A stretch of 55,474 nt of DNA from an uncultured Bacillota bacterium (GTDB taxonomy: Bacteria > Bacillota > Clostridia > Christensenellales > UBA1242). The notes below the pieces were generated by a model, which saw only the letters and a list, made by a program, of their open reading frames with translations, was not told the origin of the DNA and ran no database searches. Numbering within the stretch: position 1 is the stretch's first letter; each line of letters opens with the position of its first letter. Below, piece after piece: positions 8,371 to 16,350 of this stretch. Both the position numbers and the translations under genes were made by a program. The DNA lies in the NCBI GenBank assembly GCA_948465545.1, contig CAOJXO010000006.1, positions 1 through 55,474 of the forward strand, written 5' to 3'.

Positions 8371-8414
8371 CTCCTAAGGGTTGGTCAGCCGTTCGAGTCG
8401 GCTTGGGAACACCA
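8371..8414 (+). other. 3' half of a tRNA-Arg(CCT), probable attachment (att) site
   Basis: The segment reads from an anticodon loop CTCCTAA (anticodon CCT) through GGGTT, a variable loop, a perfect T-arm (AGCCG / loop TTCGAGT / CGGCT), the acceptor strand TGGGAAC, discriminator A and CCA. The matching 5' half (acceptor GTTCCCA and anticodon stem AACCC) is absent upstream, so this is not a functional tRNA. Such 3' fragments are left when an element integrates into a tRNA gene. tRNA-Arg is assigned from the anticodon only. Confidence 0.75.
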
Positions 8415-8417
8415 TAC

Positions 8418-8451
8418 AAAAAGGACATAATATAACTATTATGTCCTTTTT
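8418..8451. terminator. Rho-independent terminator after the tRNA fragment
   Basis: A perfect 14-bp stem (AAAAAGGACATAAT with its complement) around a 6-base loop ends in T5. It was probably the native terminator of the tRNA gene and would work in both directions. Confidence 0.8.
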
Positions 8452-8628
8452 GTTATTTAAAGCAATATCGTTATACAAACGTCCCGACATAGATCTTGCA
8501 TCTGAAGAGGCTTTTATATGCGCTTTTACTCCTGCCTGTGTAAATGTATCGTACAATTCTTTAATGTGCTCTAAAGTGAGAGGCTCTCCATCCTAATCGC
8601 GAGAAAGATAAGTTATATGTCCATCAAA
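8438..8628 (-). pseudogene. Decayed coding remnant of unknown family
   Basis: In the minus frame there is protein-like sequence, IPIFDGHITYLSRD, an in-frame TAG, then DGEPLTLEHIKELYDTFTQA and a basic stretch ending near LYNDIALNNK. The stop and the lack of a start make it non-functional. It overlaps the end of the methylase-like fragment in another frame and may be its continuation after a frameshift. I do not recognise the family. Confidence 0.4.
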
Positions 8629-9020
8629 AATCGGTATCTTCTATTATACTTTGATTGAGTGCTGAGTGAATTTTGCACTTCTGTAGACATAAAATACTTA
8701 TAAAATAGTGGATAATACGACCTTAACTTTTCTAGACTGTATGGTTCTTTTGACCCGTATGGATATGGGAAAATACAATAGAATTTTGTTTGTTCAATTT
8801 CCTTTTCAACAATGTTTTCAGATTTAATAAATGGATAGACTATCTCAGTTTCTAACCTTATCGTTTTATCAGATAAGCGAATATGTGAACCCTGTCTTTC
8901 AAAAATATAAAATTCTGAAATCTTGTCTGAAATCTTTTGTTTAAATGATAACAACAGGTAATGTCCGCCTTTAATTAAGTTAACTCCACTTCTAAACACT
9001 AAATCGTTATGCCCTAACAC
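8613..9020 (-). pseudogene. C-terminal fragment resembling a TaqI/Eco57I-type methylase specificity domain
   Basis: This 135-residue fragment contains RLETEIVYPFIKSENI, KFYCIFPYPYG and LRSYYPLFYKYF. That pattern (target-domain 'pyl-rgkDi', 'ifPY', then 'yP..y.Yl') is familiar from the C-terminal specificity domain of type II/IIG N6-adenine methyltransferases. The catalytic part with SAM and NPPY motifs is missing, and there is no ribosome site at its first codon, so it is read as debris of an older restriction-modification gene. It lies on the chromosomal side of the tRNA fragment, suggesting an earlier insertion at the same hotspot. The family call is moderately sure. Confidence 0.5.
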
Positions 9021-9098
9021 TTTTTCTATTTTTTATAATCTGCCTCATCTGAAGTAGACTCCTATATCATTTAATATATCATATATTTGCTCGTTTCT

Positions 9099-9653
9099 CT
9101 AACTGTTTTGTGATAAGTCATTCGTAAAATCCATCTTATTTAGTTCTTCACGAATTTTAGCAAACAGAATTTTTTGTGTTGGTGTTAGTTCTTTATTCTT
9201 TTCCAAATAATCCAAAATCTCAATGGTTTCTTTTTTTAGTTTTATCTGCTTTTCAATTACTAGGTTTTTACTATCCATAATGTTTGCAAGTCTATCACAT
9301 AGTTTAATTACAAAAGCATATGGTGACATAATACACATTCTTGTTTTAAGATAATTCGCCTTCCCCACCTGATCTGCCATGTAGTCGGCGGTAGTAAGCT
9401 CTATAACAATACTAGCAACCATCTCACCAAAGTTATCAATAAGTTCACGATAAGAGGTATATGTATCTTCTAATGTGTCATGCAAAAGTGCTGCTGCAAT
9501 AATCGCATCAATATTTTTTGACTTTTTGTACTGTTTAATAAGTTTTGCAACAAGCATTGGATGACAAATATAAGGTGTCACTCCATCTGCCCTAAATTGC
9601 CCCTCATGCTTTTTCTTAGCAAATTCTAAAACATAATCATAATTTAAATTCAT
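9099..9653 (-). CDS. HD-domain phosphohydrolase, SpoT/Mesh1-like (putative alarmone hydrolase)
   Basis: A 184-residue protein from the ATG at 9653, preferred over an upstream GTG. The whole length is one HD domain. Visible metal ligands are His31 (in YICHP), His58-Asp59 (LLHDTLEDT) and Asp120 (KLCDRLANIMDSK). The HEGQFRADGVTPY segment is typical of the N-terminal hydrolase domain of RelA/SpoT and of single-domain (p)ppGpp hydrolases. There is no synthetase, TGS or ACT domain, so a small alarmone hydrolase is the best guess. Some relatives hydrolyse other nucleotides. It is cytoplasmic and stands between the element scar and murC. Confidence 0.8.
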   Translation of the reverse strand: MNLNYDYVLEFAKKKHEGQFRADGVTPYICHPMLVAKLIKQYKKSKNIDAIIAAALLHDTLEDTYTSYRELIDNFGEMVASIVIELTTADYMADQVGKANYLKTRMCIMSPYAFVIKLCDRLANIMDSKNLVIEKQIKLKKETIEILDYLEKNKELTPTQKILFAKIREELNKMDFTNDLSQNS

Positions 9654-9702
9654 TTCAATTAACCTTTGAGGAAAGGTTATCACACAAGAAATTATTTGTC
9701 AA

Positions 9703-10974
9703 TTAATTAATAGTCAAATCACATTTATCGTAAAAATCACCCGCACCCAAAACAAGAACAACATCATCCTTTTCTAAATCATTCATAGCGTTAAGCAAAT
9801 GATAATCCTCACTATACTGGCAAGACATTTCCCCTTTTAAAACCTCATATAGGCGAAATGCGTCACCCTCCATGTCAAATAGTTCGCGGGCTGAATAAGT
9901 TTTAAAGATGATTGCTTTATCGGCAAATTTGAGGCATTCTACAAAGTCAGAAAAGAATGCTTTTGTCCTTGAATAAGTATGTGGTTGAAAAACAACCACA
10001 AGTTTGCCTTTACATATATTCCTTACAGTAGTCACCACTTTCTTAATCTCAGTGGGATGATGAGCGTAATCAAAGATTAGCGTACTTCCATTTGTAAACT
10101 CATATTTTTCAAAACGCCTCTGCACCCCTTTGAAATTAGCAAGTCCCTGTTGAATATATTGTTTATCAACACCATAAAAATCAGATACTTCAACTGCCGT
10201 AAGAATGTTTTGTAGATTATGCTTTCCATGCAGATTGCTTTTAATAGTTAAATACTTTTCACCATTTTTAAAACAATCAAATTGCATACCTTTTATGTCT
10301 TCTGAATAATTTTCAAATGAGAAAAGACTTCTTTTACCCGAAAACTCATATGGAGCAATATAATTTTGACTTTGCGAAATAAATTGCCTAAACGACTTTT
10401 TAACATTTTCAAAAGTTTTAAAATAATCAAGATGCTCTGCCTCAACATTAAGCACCACCCCAAAGGTTGGATTAAGATATAAAAAGTTATCTTTATATTC
10501 ACACGCTTCAGTAATAAAAAAGTGTTTATCACCAACAACAAGATTGCTTTTCTCTTCTGCCAGAATTCCACCTATATGCACCGTTGGATTAAGTTTTGCA
10601 GTCTTAAAAATTTTTGCAATCAACGCAGTTGTAGTCGTCTTTCCGTGTGCCCCACTTACCGCAATAACATTTTCATATTTCCGCGAAATCCGACCTAAAA
10701 GTTCTCCCCTAGAAATTAATTGCAACCCCAAACTTTTTGCATACAAAACGCCTTTGTCTTCCTGTGAAATAGCAGAGGATACCACCACAACATCAGAGCC
10801 CTGCATCTGTGAAAAATCATCTATGTAATTGACATTAATCCCCTGCTGTTCTAATTTATGTGTAATCTCGCTTTTCACGGCATCATATCCAGCGACCTCA
10901 TTTCCATTATGCTTTAACAGCAAAGCAAGGGCGGACATACTTACTCCGCCTATTCCCAAAAAATAATATTTCAT
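9703..10974 (-). CDS. murC: UDP-N-acetylmuramate--L-alanine ligase MurC
   Basis: MurC adds L-alanine to UDP-MurNAc with ATP, the first amino-acid step of peptidoglycan stem peptide synthesis, in the cytoplasm. The N-terminal Rossmann-like domain shows YYFLGIGGVSMSALA. The ATP loop is GAHGKTTTT (108-116). A central-domain EACEYKDNFL follows, then FDYAHHPTEI in the C-terminal domain. At 424 residues it is slightly shorter than the usual 440-490. The ATG at 10974 is chosen over a TTG three codons upstream; neither has a clear Shine-Dalgarno site. An intrinsic terminator upstream separates it from the SPFH operon, so it probably has its own promoter. Confidence 0.95.
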   Translation of the reverse strand: MKYYFLGIGGVSMSALALLLKHNGNEVAGYDAVKSEITHKLEQQGINVNYIDDFSQMQGSDVVVVSSAISQEDKGVLYAKSLGLQLISRGELLGRISRKYENVIAVSGAHGKTTTTALIAKIFKTAKLNPTVHIGGILAEEKSNLVVGDKHFFITEACEYKDNFLYLNPTFGVVLNVEAEHLDYFKTFENVKKSFRQFISQSQNYIAPYEFSGKRSLFSFENYSEDIKGMQFDCFKNGEKYLTIKSNLHGKHNLQNILTAVEVSDFYGVDKQYIQQGLANFKGVQRRFEKYEFTNGSTLIFDYAHHPTEIKKVVTTVRNICKGKLVVVFQPHTYSRTKAFFSDFVECLKFADKAIIFKTYSARELFDMEGDAFRLYEVLKGEMSCQYSEDYHLLNAMNDLEKDDVVLVLGAGDFYDKCDLTIN

Positions 10975-11014
10975 ATAAAACAATATGATTTTGCAAATAA
11001 AAATGTTATAAAAT

Positions 11015-11042
11015 AAAAAAATCGCAAGATTGCGATTTTTTA
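11015..11042. terminator. Terminator of the NfeD/SPFH operon
   Basis: A hairpin with stem AAAATCGCAA/TTGCGATTTT and T-runs on both sides overlaps the stop of the 146-residue membrane protein gene. Confidence 0.8.
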
Positions 11043-11480
11043 TTTATTTTTTTTCTTAGCAGTAATTGCCCTTGAAAAATTGTAAGCAATAAATGTTGCA
11101 CCTGCAAGGCATGGCGAAACTATTGCACCAAAGCCCACAGAAGTTAGATTTTCTACAACATATTCTCTTGCGATTATCACCGCAGTAGCAACAGTTGCAA
11201 CCATTAAAAGCAAGGTAAGAATACCTCTAAACACACCAGGTCTTCCATTTCTAAACATTCCTATAATAGATGTTAAAACAAGCAATCCTGCCATAGCCAT
11301 TGTTGCAACAACACAAATAGTAAGTCCAAGTGCCATTCCTTCAGCCTCAAAATTGATAAGGCTATAACCGTCAGTAGCCTGTCCAAGTAAAACTGTAATT
11401 TGTGGCTGTGATAAGAACACAAAAACAAGCGCTGGACAAACTAACATTAAAACATTAAGTAGTGAATTAACTGCCTTCAT
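11040..11480 (-). CDS. Small membrane protein with about four transmembrane helices, unknown function
   Basis: A 146-residue protein with GGAGGGGCT before its ATG, 9 bases after the SPFH gene. Hydrophobic segments lie at about residues 8-24, 49-75, 85-104 and 116-133. The C-terminus is basic (AITAKKKNK). There is no recognisable family motif. Close spacing makes it the third gene of an operon with NfeD and SPFH proteins, so it may work in the same membrane microdomain, although that is only context. Confidence 0.75.
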   Translation of the reverse strand: MKAVNSLLNVLMLVCPALVFVFLSQPQITVLLGQATDGYSLINFEAEGMALGLTICVVATMAMAGLLVLTSIIGMFRNGRPGVFRGILTLLLMVATVATAVIIAREYVVENLTSVGFGAIVSPCLAGATFIAYNFSRAITAKKKNK

Positions 11481-11489
11481 AGCCCCCTC

Positions 11490-12422
11490 CTATTTTTGAG
11501 CCTTCTTATTTGAACTATCAGGTTTTGCAGGCTCTTTTATAGTTTCTGTTATACTTGTAAGAAGTCCTGCAACATTTTGAATTTCGCTAGGAACAATAAT
11601 CTTGGTAGATTTACCTTCAGCAAGCGTCTTTAATGCCTCAAAGCCTTGCATTGTAACATATGCTGGGCTTGGGTTTGCTTTATTAATTAAATTGATTGCT
11701 TGGCTTTCACCTTCAGCGGTAGCAATTAATGCAGCCTGTTTTGCTTCAGCAGCAAGAATCATTGCTTGCTTTTCAGCCTCTGCACGTAAGATTTTAGCCT
11801 GTTTTTCACCTTCAGCAACCAAAATGCTTGATTTCTTCTCACCTTCGGCACGTAAGATTTGCTCTCTACGCTCTCTTTCTGCACGCATTTGTTTTTCCAT
11901 TGCGTCTTGAATATCTTTAGGTGGAAGAATGTTTTTAAGTTCAACACGATTTATCTTGATTCCCCAAGGGTCAGTCGCTTCATCAAGAATAACCCTCATC
12001 TTGGTATTAACTGTATCTCTTGAGGTAAGTGTTTCGTCAAGTTCAAGTTCTCCAACTATATTTCTTAATGTTGTAGCGGTAAGATTTTCAATAGCCTTGA
12101 TTGGTGAATCTACGCCATAAGAGAACAATTTTGCATCAGTGATTTGGAAATAAACCACTGTATCTATCTGCATTGTAACATTATCCTTTGTAATAACAGG
12201 TTGTGGCTTGAAATCTGCAACAATCTCTTTCAAAGAAATAGGCTTGCTTGTTCTATCAAAGAATGGAATAACAAGATGCACCCCTGTTTCCAAAGTCTTG
12301 CAATACTTTCCAAGTCGTTCAACAACTACTGCATTTGCTTGCCTAACAATTCTGATAGAGCATGCAAGTGCCACTAAAAATAAAACCCCAAATACAATTA
12401 AAACAATTCCCCATGCAGGCAT
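11490..12422 (-). CDS. SPFH/Band 7 domain protein (stomatin/paraslipin type)
   Basis: A 310-residue protein with an N-terminal membrane anchor (about 5-23), an SPFH domain (about 25-180; NAVVVERLGKYCKTLETGVH, TMQIDTVVYFQITD, ATTLRNIVGELELDETLTSR) and a long Ala/Glu/Lys-rich coiled coil (about 180-250). A conserved stomatin-like end ALKTLAEGKSTKIIVPSE follows. Such proteins oligomerise into membrane scaffolds (QmcA/paraslipin group) and are usually encoded next to NfeD partners, as here. The ATG lies 5 bases beyond the NfeD stop, and its Shine-Dalgarno AAGGAGGG is inside the end of the NfeD gene, so translation is coupled. The exact client processes are unknown. Confidence 0.93.
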   Translation of the reverse strand: MPAWGIVLIVFGVLFLVALACSIRIVRQANAVVVERLGKYCKTLETGVHLVIPFFDRTSKPISLKEIVADFKPQPVITKDNVTMQIDTVVYFQITDAKLFSYGVDSPIKAIENLTATTLRNIVGELELDETLTSRDTVNTKMRVILDEATDPWGIKINRVELKNILPPKDIQDAMEKQMRAERERREQILRAEGEKKSSILVAEGEKQAKILRAEAEKQAMILAAEAKQAALIATAEGESQAINLINKANPSPAYVTMQGFEALKTLAEGKSTKIIVPSEIQNVAGLLTSITETIKEPAKPDSSNKKAQK

Positions 12423-12426
12423 TTTT

Positions 12427-12873
12427 TTAACCCTCCTTAATTACCTTTTCAACAACAAGTTTATTGCCGTCTACTTTTTTTACTTTAACTATACAATCTT
12501 TTTCTATCATTTCTCCACTTTCGGATACCGCACTCCAAACAACCCCGTTTATCTTAACTGAGCCATTATTTTCAAAGTCACACCCTGTAAGCATTTTAAA
12601 TTCCCTGCCAATATATGAATCAGTGTTAGTTTTTTCGTTAGCATTACGAAGTAGGTATTTTTTCGCAAGCGGTCTTAAAAGAATGATAAACACTGCAGAT
12701 AATACAACAAATATTACCACTTGAATTATCCAACTTATTCCACCTATTGCAGACAGAATAAACGGAATGACTGCCCCCGCCGTAAACCAAATAGAAGTCA
12801 AATCCATAGTTGCAAACTCCACAATGGCAGTAACAACAACTATCCCGAGCCAAACCCAAAACATAAAGTCCAC
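12427..12873 (-). CDS. NfeD family membrane protein
   Basis: A 148-residue short-type NfeD without the serine protease domain. It has transmembrane segments at about 5-22, 28-45 and 48-68, then a C-terminal OB-fold (about 80-148) with the typical YIGREFKMLTGCDFENNGSVKINGVVWSA-type core. It pairs with SPFH scaffold proteins and is thought to stabilise them. The GTG at 12873 is the likely start, because AAGGAGGG lies about 8 bases before it. It is first in the NfeD-SPFH-membrane protein operon. Confidence 0.9.
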   Translation of the reverse strand: MDFMFWVWLGIVVVTAIVEFATMDLTSIWFTAGAVIPFILSAIGGISWIIQVVIFVVLSAVFIILLRPLAKKYLLRNANEKTNTDSYIGREFKMLTGCDFENNGSVKINGVVWSAVSESGEMIEKDCIVKVKKVDGNKLVVEKVIKEG

Positions 12874-12898
12874 TTTCAGCCCTCCTTAATATACTTAT

Positions 12899-12927
12899 AT
12901 TATATTATACATTAATAAAAAAGTCAA
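12899..12927 (-). promoter_or_regulatory. Promoter of the NfeD-SPFH operon
   Basis: TTGACT (12927-12922), 17 bases and TATAAT (12904-12899). The -35 box lies inside the stem of the terminator of the gene upstream. A second TATAAT overlaps at 12909-12904. Confidence 0.7.
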
Positions 12928-12945
12928 CTATTAAAGTTGACTTTT
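12919..12945. terminator. Terminator of the DUF4097-like gene
   Basis: An 11-bp perfect stem (AAAAGTCAACT) with a 5-base loop and flanking T-runs lies directly after the stop of the 492-residue protein. Confidence 0.8.
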
Positions 12946-12947
12946 CA

Positions 12948-14426
12948 CTAAGCCTTTATAAGGCTTGCTTTGATATCACCATTTGTTAAAATTTCCACAT
13001 AATAGTTTGTCCCATTATATCCGTTTACTTTAAGTGGATTTGTAAACTGATCGTCTGTAACAAAGTCGATGGCAATTTTATCATTTAACTTTTCATAAAG
13101 TTTGCCGGTTGCATCCTTGAAAGTTAATAAGAATTTATAACGACTTGCGATATTTAATGTAACCTTGCCAGAAACAGATTCAATGGTATTTTTAGAAATT
13201 ATTGCTGCTGTATAAGTAACATCAATTTCCCCTGTATCAGTACTAAAATAATGTTCTTGATTGATATATTTATCAGAAACTACTGCACTGATTTTCCCAC
13301 TTTCCGTTTTAAGCCAACTTACCTCTTTAATAGAACCTACGGTAATATTGCCTGAGGTGGACTCAATATTAATCTCACCGCCTACATTTCCAATATTTAC
13401 ATCACTTGCTTTTACACTTGGCAAACTCACATTTCCGCCAACTTCACCAATAACGATATTAGTTCTATCAATCTTATCAGCGGCATCATTTCCAACGAAA
13501 GAGCCTACAACATTATCAACATTAATCTTTGCACTTGCTGCCACAAAATCTATTCTCGCTGCCACCTTACCAGCAGTAAAACTGCCATTTTCAAGGTTTA
13601 AGTCCAAAGTCTTGCTAACATCATCTTCATCTTTATCATTTTTGAATGCAAAATTTTTTAATGTAATAGAGCCATTTGTGGTAATAAATTTTGCACTAGA
13701 CTCTACATTAAGGGTTTCAACTTCGCTGGTAAATGAGCCTGATTTTGTGCTTACTGATATGTTATTAAACTTCTGTTCGTTATATTTTGTAAGAAGTACC
13801 CTTCCGCTATCTGTACTTACTGATAAATTGTTAATATTCATATTAGCATCAGCATTCTTGTCTTGAAGTGCGGTGGTGTTTCCAACAATCACAGAGCCAC
13901 TTGTTGTAGTTACATCAAATGCGGTATTTTCAAAATTGTAACCACCCTTACCTGGCACTCTAATAACCACCTGAAAATCAGAGGTAAAATGTAAAAATCC
14001 TTGAGGCTGTGAAACATCAATTTTTAAGGTTTTTGTTGCACTTTCACCTTCGCCTTGAACTTCATACACAACACTATATGAAAAATTTACATTATCAGAC
14101 CACTTTGCAAAGCCATTTGACTTATTCACAATTATTACATTTTCTTTTGTTGCTTTATCACTTTTTATAATTGAAATCTTTGAATTTGCACCATTTATCA
14201 CAATTTTATTGGTATTAGCAAAATCAAAAGGTGTTGCACTGTCATCTGTTGTTGTTTCCAAAATTTTCTCTTCACCATAAACAAAATACTGATACCCTAA
14301 AATTACTTTTTTAGGCGAAAACATCATGATACACACAATTATCATGAATGCAGCAAACAACACAAGTATCAACATTAAAAGGTAAAAACCAAAACCTTTA
14401 GTTACTCTTTTTTCGCTTTTAGGCAT
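12948..14426 (-). CDS. Membrane-anchored DUF4097-like beta-solenoid surface protein
   Basis: A 492-residue protein with a basic start (MPKSEKRVTKGFG), one transmembrane anchor (about 13-35) and a long extracellular part. From about residue 165 on, short strands alternate with TTSGSVIVGN, TDSGRVLL, TKSGSF, TTNGSITLKN, ENGSFTAG, STSGNITVGS, ESGKISAV and DTGEIDVTY. This 's.sG.i.v' ladder is the signature of DUF4097 / putative adhesin beta-solenoids. Their substrate is unknown; many sit next to membrane stress genes. The ATG has AAAGGAGGGT before it. It is monocistronic, with its own promoter and terminator. Confidence 0.8.
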   Translation of the reverse strand: MPKSEKRVTKGFGFYLLMLILVLFAAFMIIVCIMMFSPKKVILGYQYFVYGEEKILETTTDDSATPFDFANTNKIVINGANSKISIIKSDKATKENVIIVNKSNGFAKWSDNVNFSYSVVYEVQGEGESATKTLKIDVSQPQGFLHFTSDFQVVIRVPGKGGYNFENTAFDVTTTSGSVIVGNTTALQDKNADANMNINNLSVSTDSGRVLLTKYNEQKFNNISVSTKSGSFTSEVETLNVESSAKFITTNGSITLKNFAFKNDKDEDDVSKTLDLNLENGSFTAGKVAARIDFVAASAKINVDNVVGSFVGNDAADKIDRTNIVIGEVGGNVSLPSVKASDVNIGNVGGEINIESTSGNITVGSIKEVSWLKTESGKISAVVSDKYINQEHYFSTDTGEIDVTYTAAIISKNTIESVSGKVTLNIASRYKFLLTFKDATGKLYEKLNDKIAIDFVTDDQFTNPLKVNGYNGTNYYVEILTNGDIKASLIKA

Positions 14427-14447
14427 TATTACCCTCCTTTTGCATCT

Positions 14448-14476
14448 ATTTTAGCATAAAATGTAGAACTTTTCAA
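14448..14476 (-). promoter_or_regulatory. Promoter of the DUF4097-like gene
   Basis: TTGAAA (14476-14471), 17 bases and TAAAAT (14453-14448) with an extended TGC; it lies directly after the alaS stop codon. Confidence 0.65.
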
Positions 14477-14478
14477 GT

Positions 14479-16299
14479 CTAATCTATAATTGCTTTAATT
14501 CTTCTAATACCGCTTGAACTTGACTCTTCTTTCAAAATTTTGAAATGATGAAGGTCTTTTGTGTTTTCAGCATGAGGTCCTCCACAGATCTCCTTGCTGA
14601 CATCACCTATTGTATACACCTTAACCTCTTCGCCATACTTACTTGTAAAAATACCAAGTGCCCCACTTGCTTTCGCCTTGTCAACCGACATAACTTCGCA
14701 GGTAACAGGAATCTCACGCTTAATTACATCATTAACAAAATTTTCAAGAGTGACAATCTCTTCCGCCGTCATTTTGTGGTCGAGATTAAAATCGAAACGA
14801 AGACGCTCGGGAGTGATATTTGAACCACGTTGGTAAACATCATTTCCAAACATTTTTCTCAGTCCTGCAAGCATAATGTGTGTCGCTGTATGAAGATAAG
14901 CACTCTCTTTAGACGCATCAGCAAGTCCACCTTTAAATTGCCCTGCTGAGGCTTGACGGGATTTTTCTTGATGCTCTTGAAATTTCTCTTCAAAGCCCTT
15001 TTCATCCACGCTATAACCACGCTCTAACGCAAGTTCTTTTGTAAGTTCAATAGGAAACCCGAAAGTATCGTAAAGTCTGAATGCAGCCTTGCCTGAAATA
15101 ATATTCTCAACGACTTCACCTTCTTTTGCAAACTCTTTATGTCTTTCAATACCCTTTATTGTTTTTTCAAATTCGCGATGTCCTTCTTCAAGAGCCTTTG
15201 AAAATCTTTCAACTTCTTTAATAAGTTCGTCCTTAACCTTCTCGCGGTTAAGTTTTATGTCTTCATAATCCTGACCATACTCACTGACATAAATATCAGC
15301 AATATCAGCGAAATATTTAACATCAAGCCCAATATTTCTTGCACAGTTGACACTTCTGCGAATAAACCTACGTAAAATATATCCCTGTCCTACATTAGAA
15401 GGAACAACCCCTCTTGCATCTCCTAGAATAAAAGTGGAAGAACGAAGATGGTCGGTAATAATACGATAACTTCTCTTTGATTTGTCATCATTAAGATATT
15501 TTACCTCAGCCTTACTTTCAATAAAGTCTATCACCCTTTTAAAGCAACCACTATCATAAACACTCTTGCTTCCATTTAAAACAAGCACTGTACGTTCAAG
15601 CCCCATTCCAGTATCAATGTTAGGTCTTGGAAGTTTCTTTGCTTTTTCGCCAGCCTTATCCACCTTAAATTCCATGAAAACATCGTTCCATATTTCAAGA
15701 TATTTTCCGCAATCACAAGCAGGCGAACAGTCCTTACAGCACTTAGGCTTGCCTGTATCATAAAACATTTCAGTATCAGGCCCACAAGGTCCAACTCCGC
15801 CACCAAGAGCCCACCAGTTGTTCTCTTTTGGAAGGAAGAAAACATTTTCCTTTTTAACGCCAGCGTTAACCCATGCATTTGCAGTTTCCTCATCCCTAGG
15901 TGCAACATCATCGCCAGCAAAAACGCTGACAGCAAGTCTGTCAACTGGAATACCAAGATACTCCTTGCTTGTTAAAAACTCAAAAGAATGTGCCACCATT
16001 TCAGCCTTAGGGCAAGAACCTAAATACCAGTTGCCAAGCATTTCAAAGCATGTGAGGTGACTATCATCACCAACCTCATCAATATCACCAGTCCTTATAC
16101 AACGTTGCACATCAAAAATCTTATTCCCCGCTGGGTGTTTTTCACCAAGAAGATAAGGCACAAGTGGGTGCATACCTGCTGTAGTGAAAAGCACAGTAGG
16201 GTCATTTTCAGGAATTATAGAATAACCCGGAATTTTCTTAAATCCATGCTTTTCAAAGAATTTAAACCAAAGTTCTTTCATCTGTCTGTCTGTTTTCAT
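14479..16299 (-). CDS. alaS: Alanyl-tRNA synthetase, short form without C-Ala domain
   Basis: AlaS charges tRNA-Ala with alanine and clears Ser/Gly mischarging. The catalytic core (about 1-240) shows FTTAGMHPLVPYLLG, KIFDVQRCIRTGDIDEVGDD, FEMLGNWYLG and WALGGGVGPCGPDTEMFYD. The cysteine-rich insert before YLEIWNDVFMEF resembles other Bacillota AlaRS. The editing domain keeps the zinc pattern H-x3-H (TATHIM, about 469) and C-x3-H (CGGPH, about 570), the latter with Pro where the family usually has Thr. It ends soon after GIRRIKAI at 606 residues, while full-length AlaRS is about 870, so the oligomerisation/C-Ala domain is absent. The start is set by GGAGATAATT before the ATG at 16299. Confidence 0.93.
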   Translation of the reverse strand: MKTDRQMKELWFKFFEKHGFKKIPGYSIIPENDPTVLFTTAGMHPLVPYLLGEKHPAGNKIFDVQRCIRTGDIDEVGDDSHLTCFEMLGNWYLGSCPKAEMVAHSFEFLTSKEYLGIPVDRLAVSVFAGDDVAPRDEETANAWVNAGVKKENVFFLPKENNWWALGGGVGPCGPDTEMFYDTGKPKCCKDCSPACDCGKYLEIWNDVFMEFKVDKAGEKAKKLPRPNIDTGMGLERTVLVLNGSKSVYDSGCFKRVIDFIESKAEVKYLNDDKSKRSYRIITDHLRSSTFILGDARGVVPSNVGQGYILRRFIRRSVNCARNIGLDVKYFADIADIYVSEYGQDYEDIKLNREKVKDELIKEVERFSKALEEGHREFEKTIKGIERHKEFAKEGEVVENIISGKAAFRLYDTFGFPIELTKELALERGYSVDEKGFEEKFQEHQEKSRQASAGQFKGGLADASKESAYLHTATHIMLAGLRKMFGNDVYQRGSNITPERLRFDFNLDHKMTAEEIVTLENFVNDVIKREIPVTCEVMSVDKAKASGALGIFTSKYGEEVKVYTIGDVSKEICGGPHAENTKDLHHFKILKEESSSSGIRRIKAIID

Positions 16300-16316
16300 A
16301 ATTATCTCCGATTTAC

Positions 16317-16345
16317 AATATATCACACTGCGGTAATTTTTGCAA
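16317..16345 (-). promoter_or_regulatory. Promoter of alaS
   Basis: TTGCAA (16345-16340), 17 bases and TATATT (16322-16317) lie between truA and alaS. No T-box leader is possible: the predicted leader is only about 12 bases long. Confidence 0.65.
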
Positions 16346-16350
16346 TTAAA

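Larger units (their letters stand above)
1..8414. mobile_element. Right part of a putative integrative element carrying defence genes (left end outside window)
   Basis: Inferred from layout. The right border is a 44-base tRNA-Arg(CCT) 3' half followed by a terminator. For an element inserted at the 3' end of a tRNA gene, the rebuilt tRNA lies at one end and the duplicated 3' fragment at the other. The orientation of the fragment places the element to its left, where all genes are accessory in type: restriction-modification, helicase-nuclease and two small genes of mobile-element style. Everything from about 9100 rightward is housekeeping. No integrase, relaxase or excisionase is visible, so it could be a genomic island, prophage or ICE. 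The left end and the intact tRNA lie beyond base 1. Confidence 0.6.

Noticed and set aside
8300..8414. Functional tRNA ending at 8414
   Set aside because: The 5' acceptor strand GTTCCCA, the D-arm and the 5' anticodon stem are absent upstream.
13261..13866. 201-codon plus-strand frame opposite the DUF4097-like gene
   Set aside because: Shadow of the repetitive minus-strand gene, with no ribosome site and low-complexity Leu/Ser/Thr composition.
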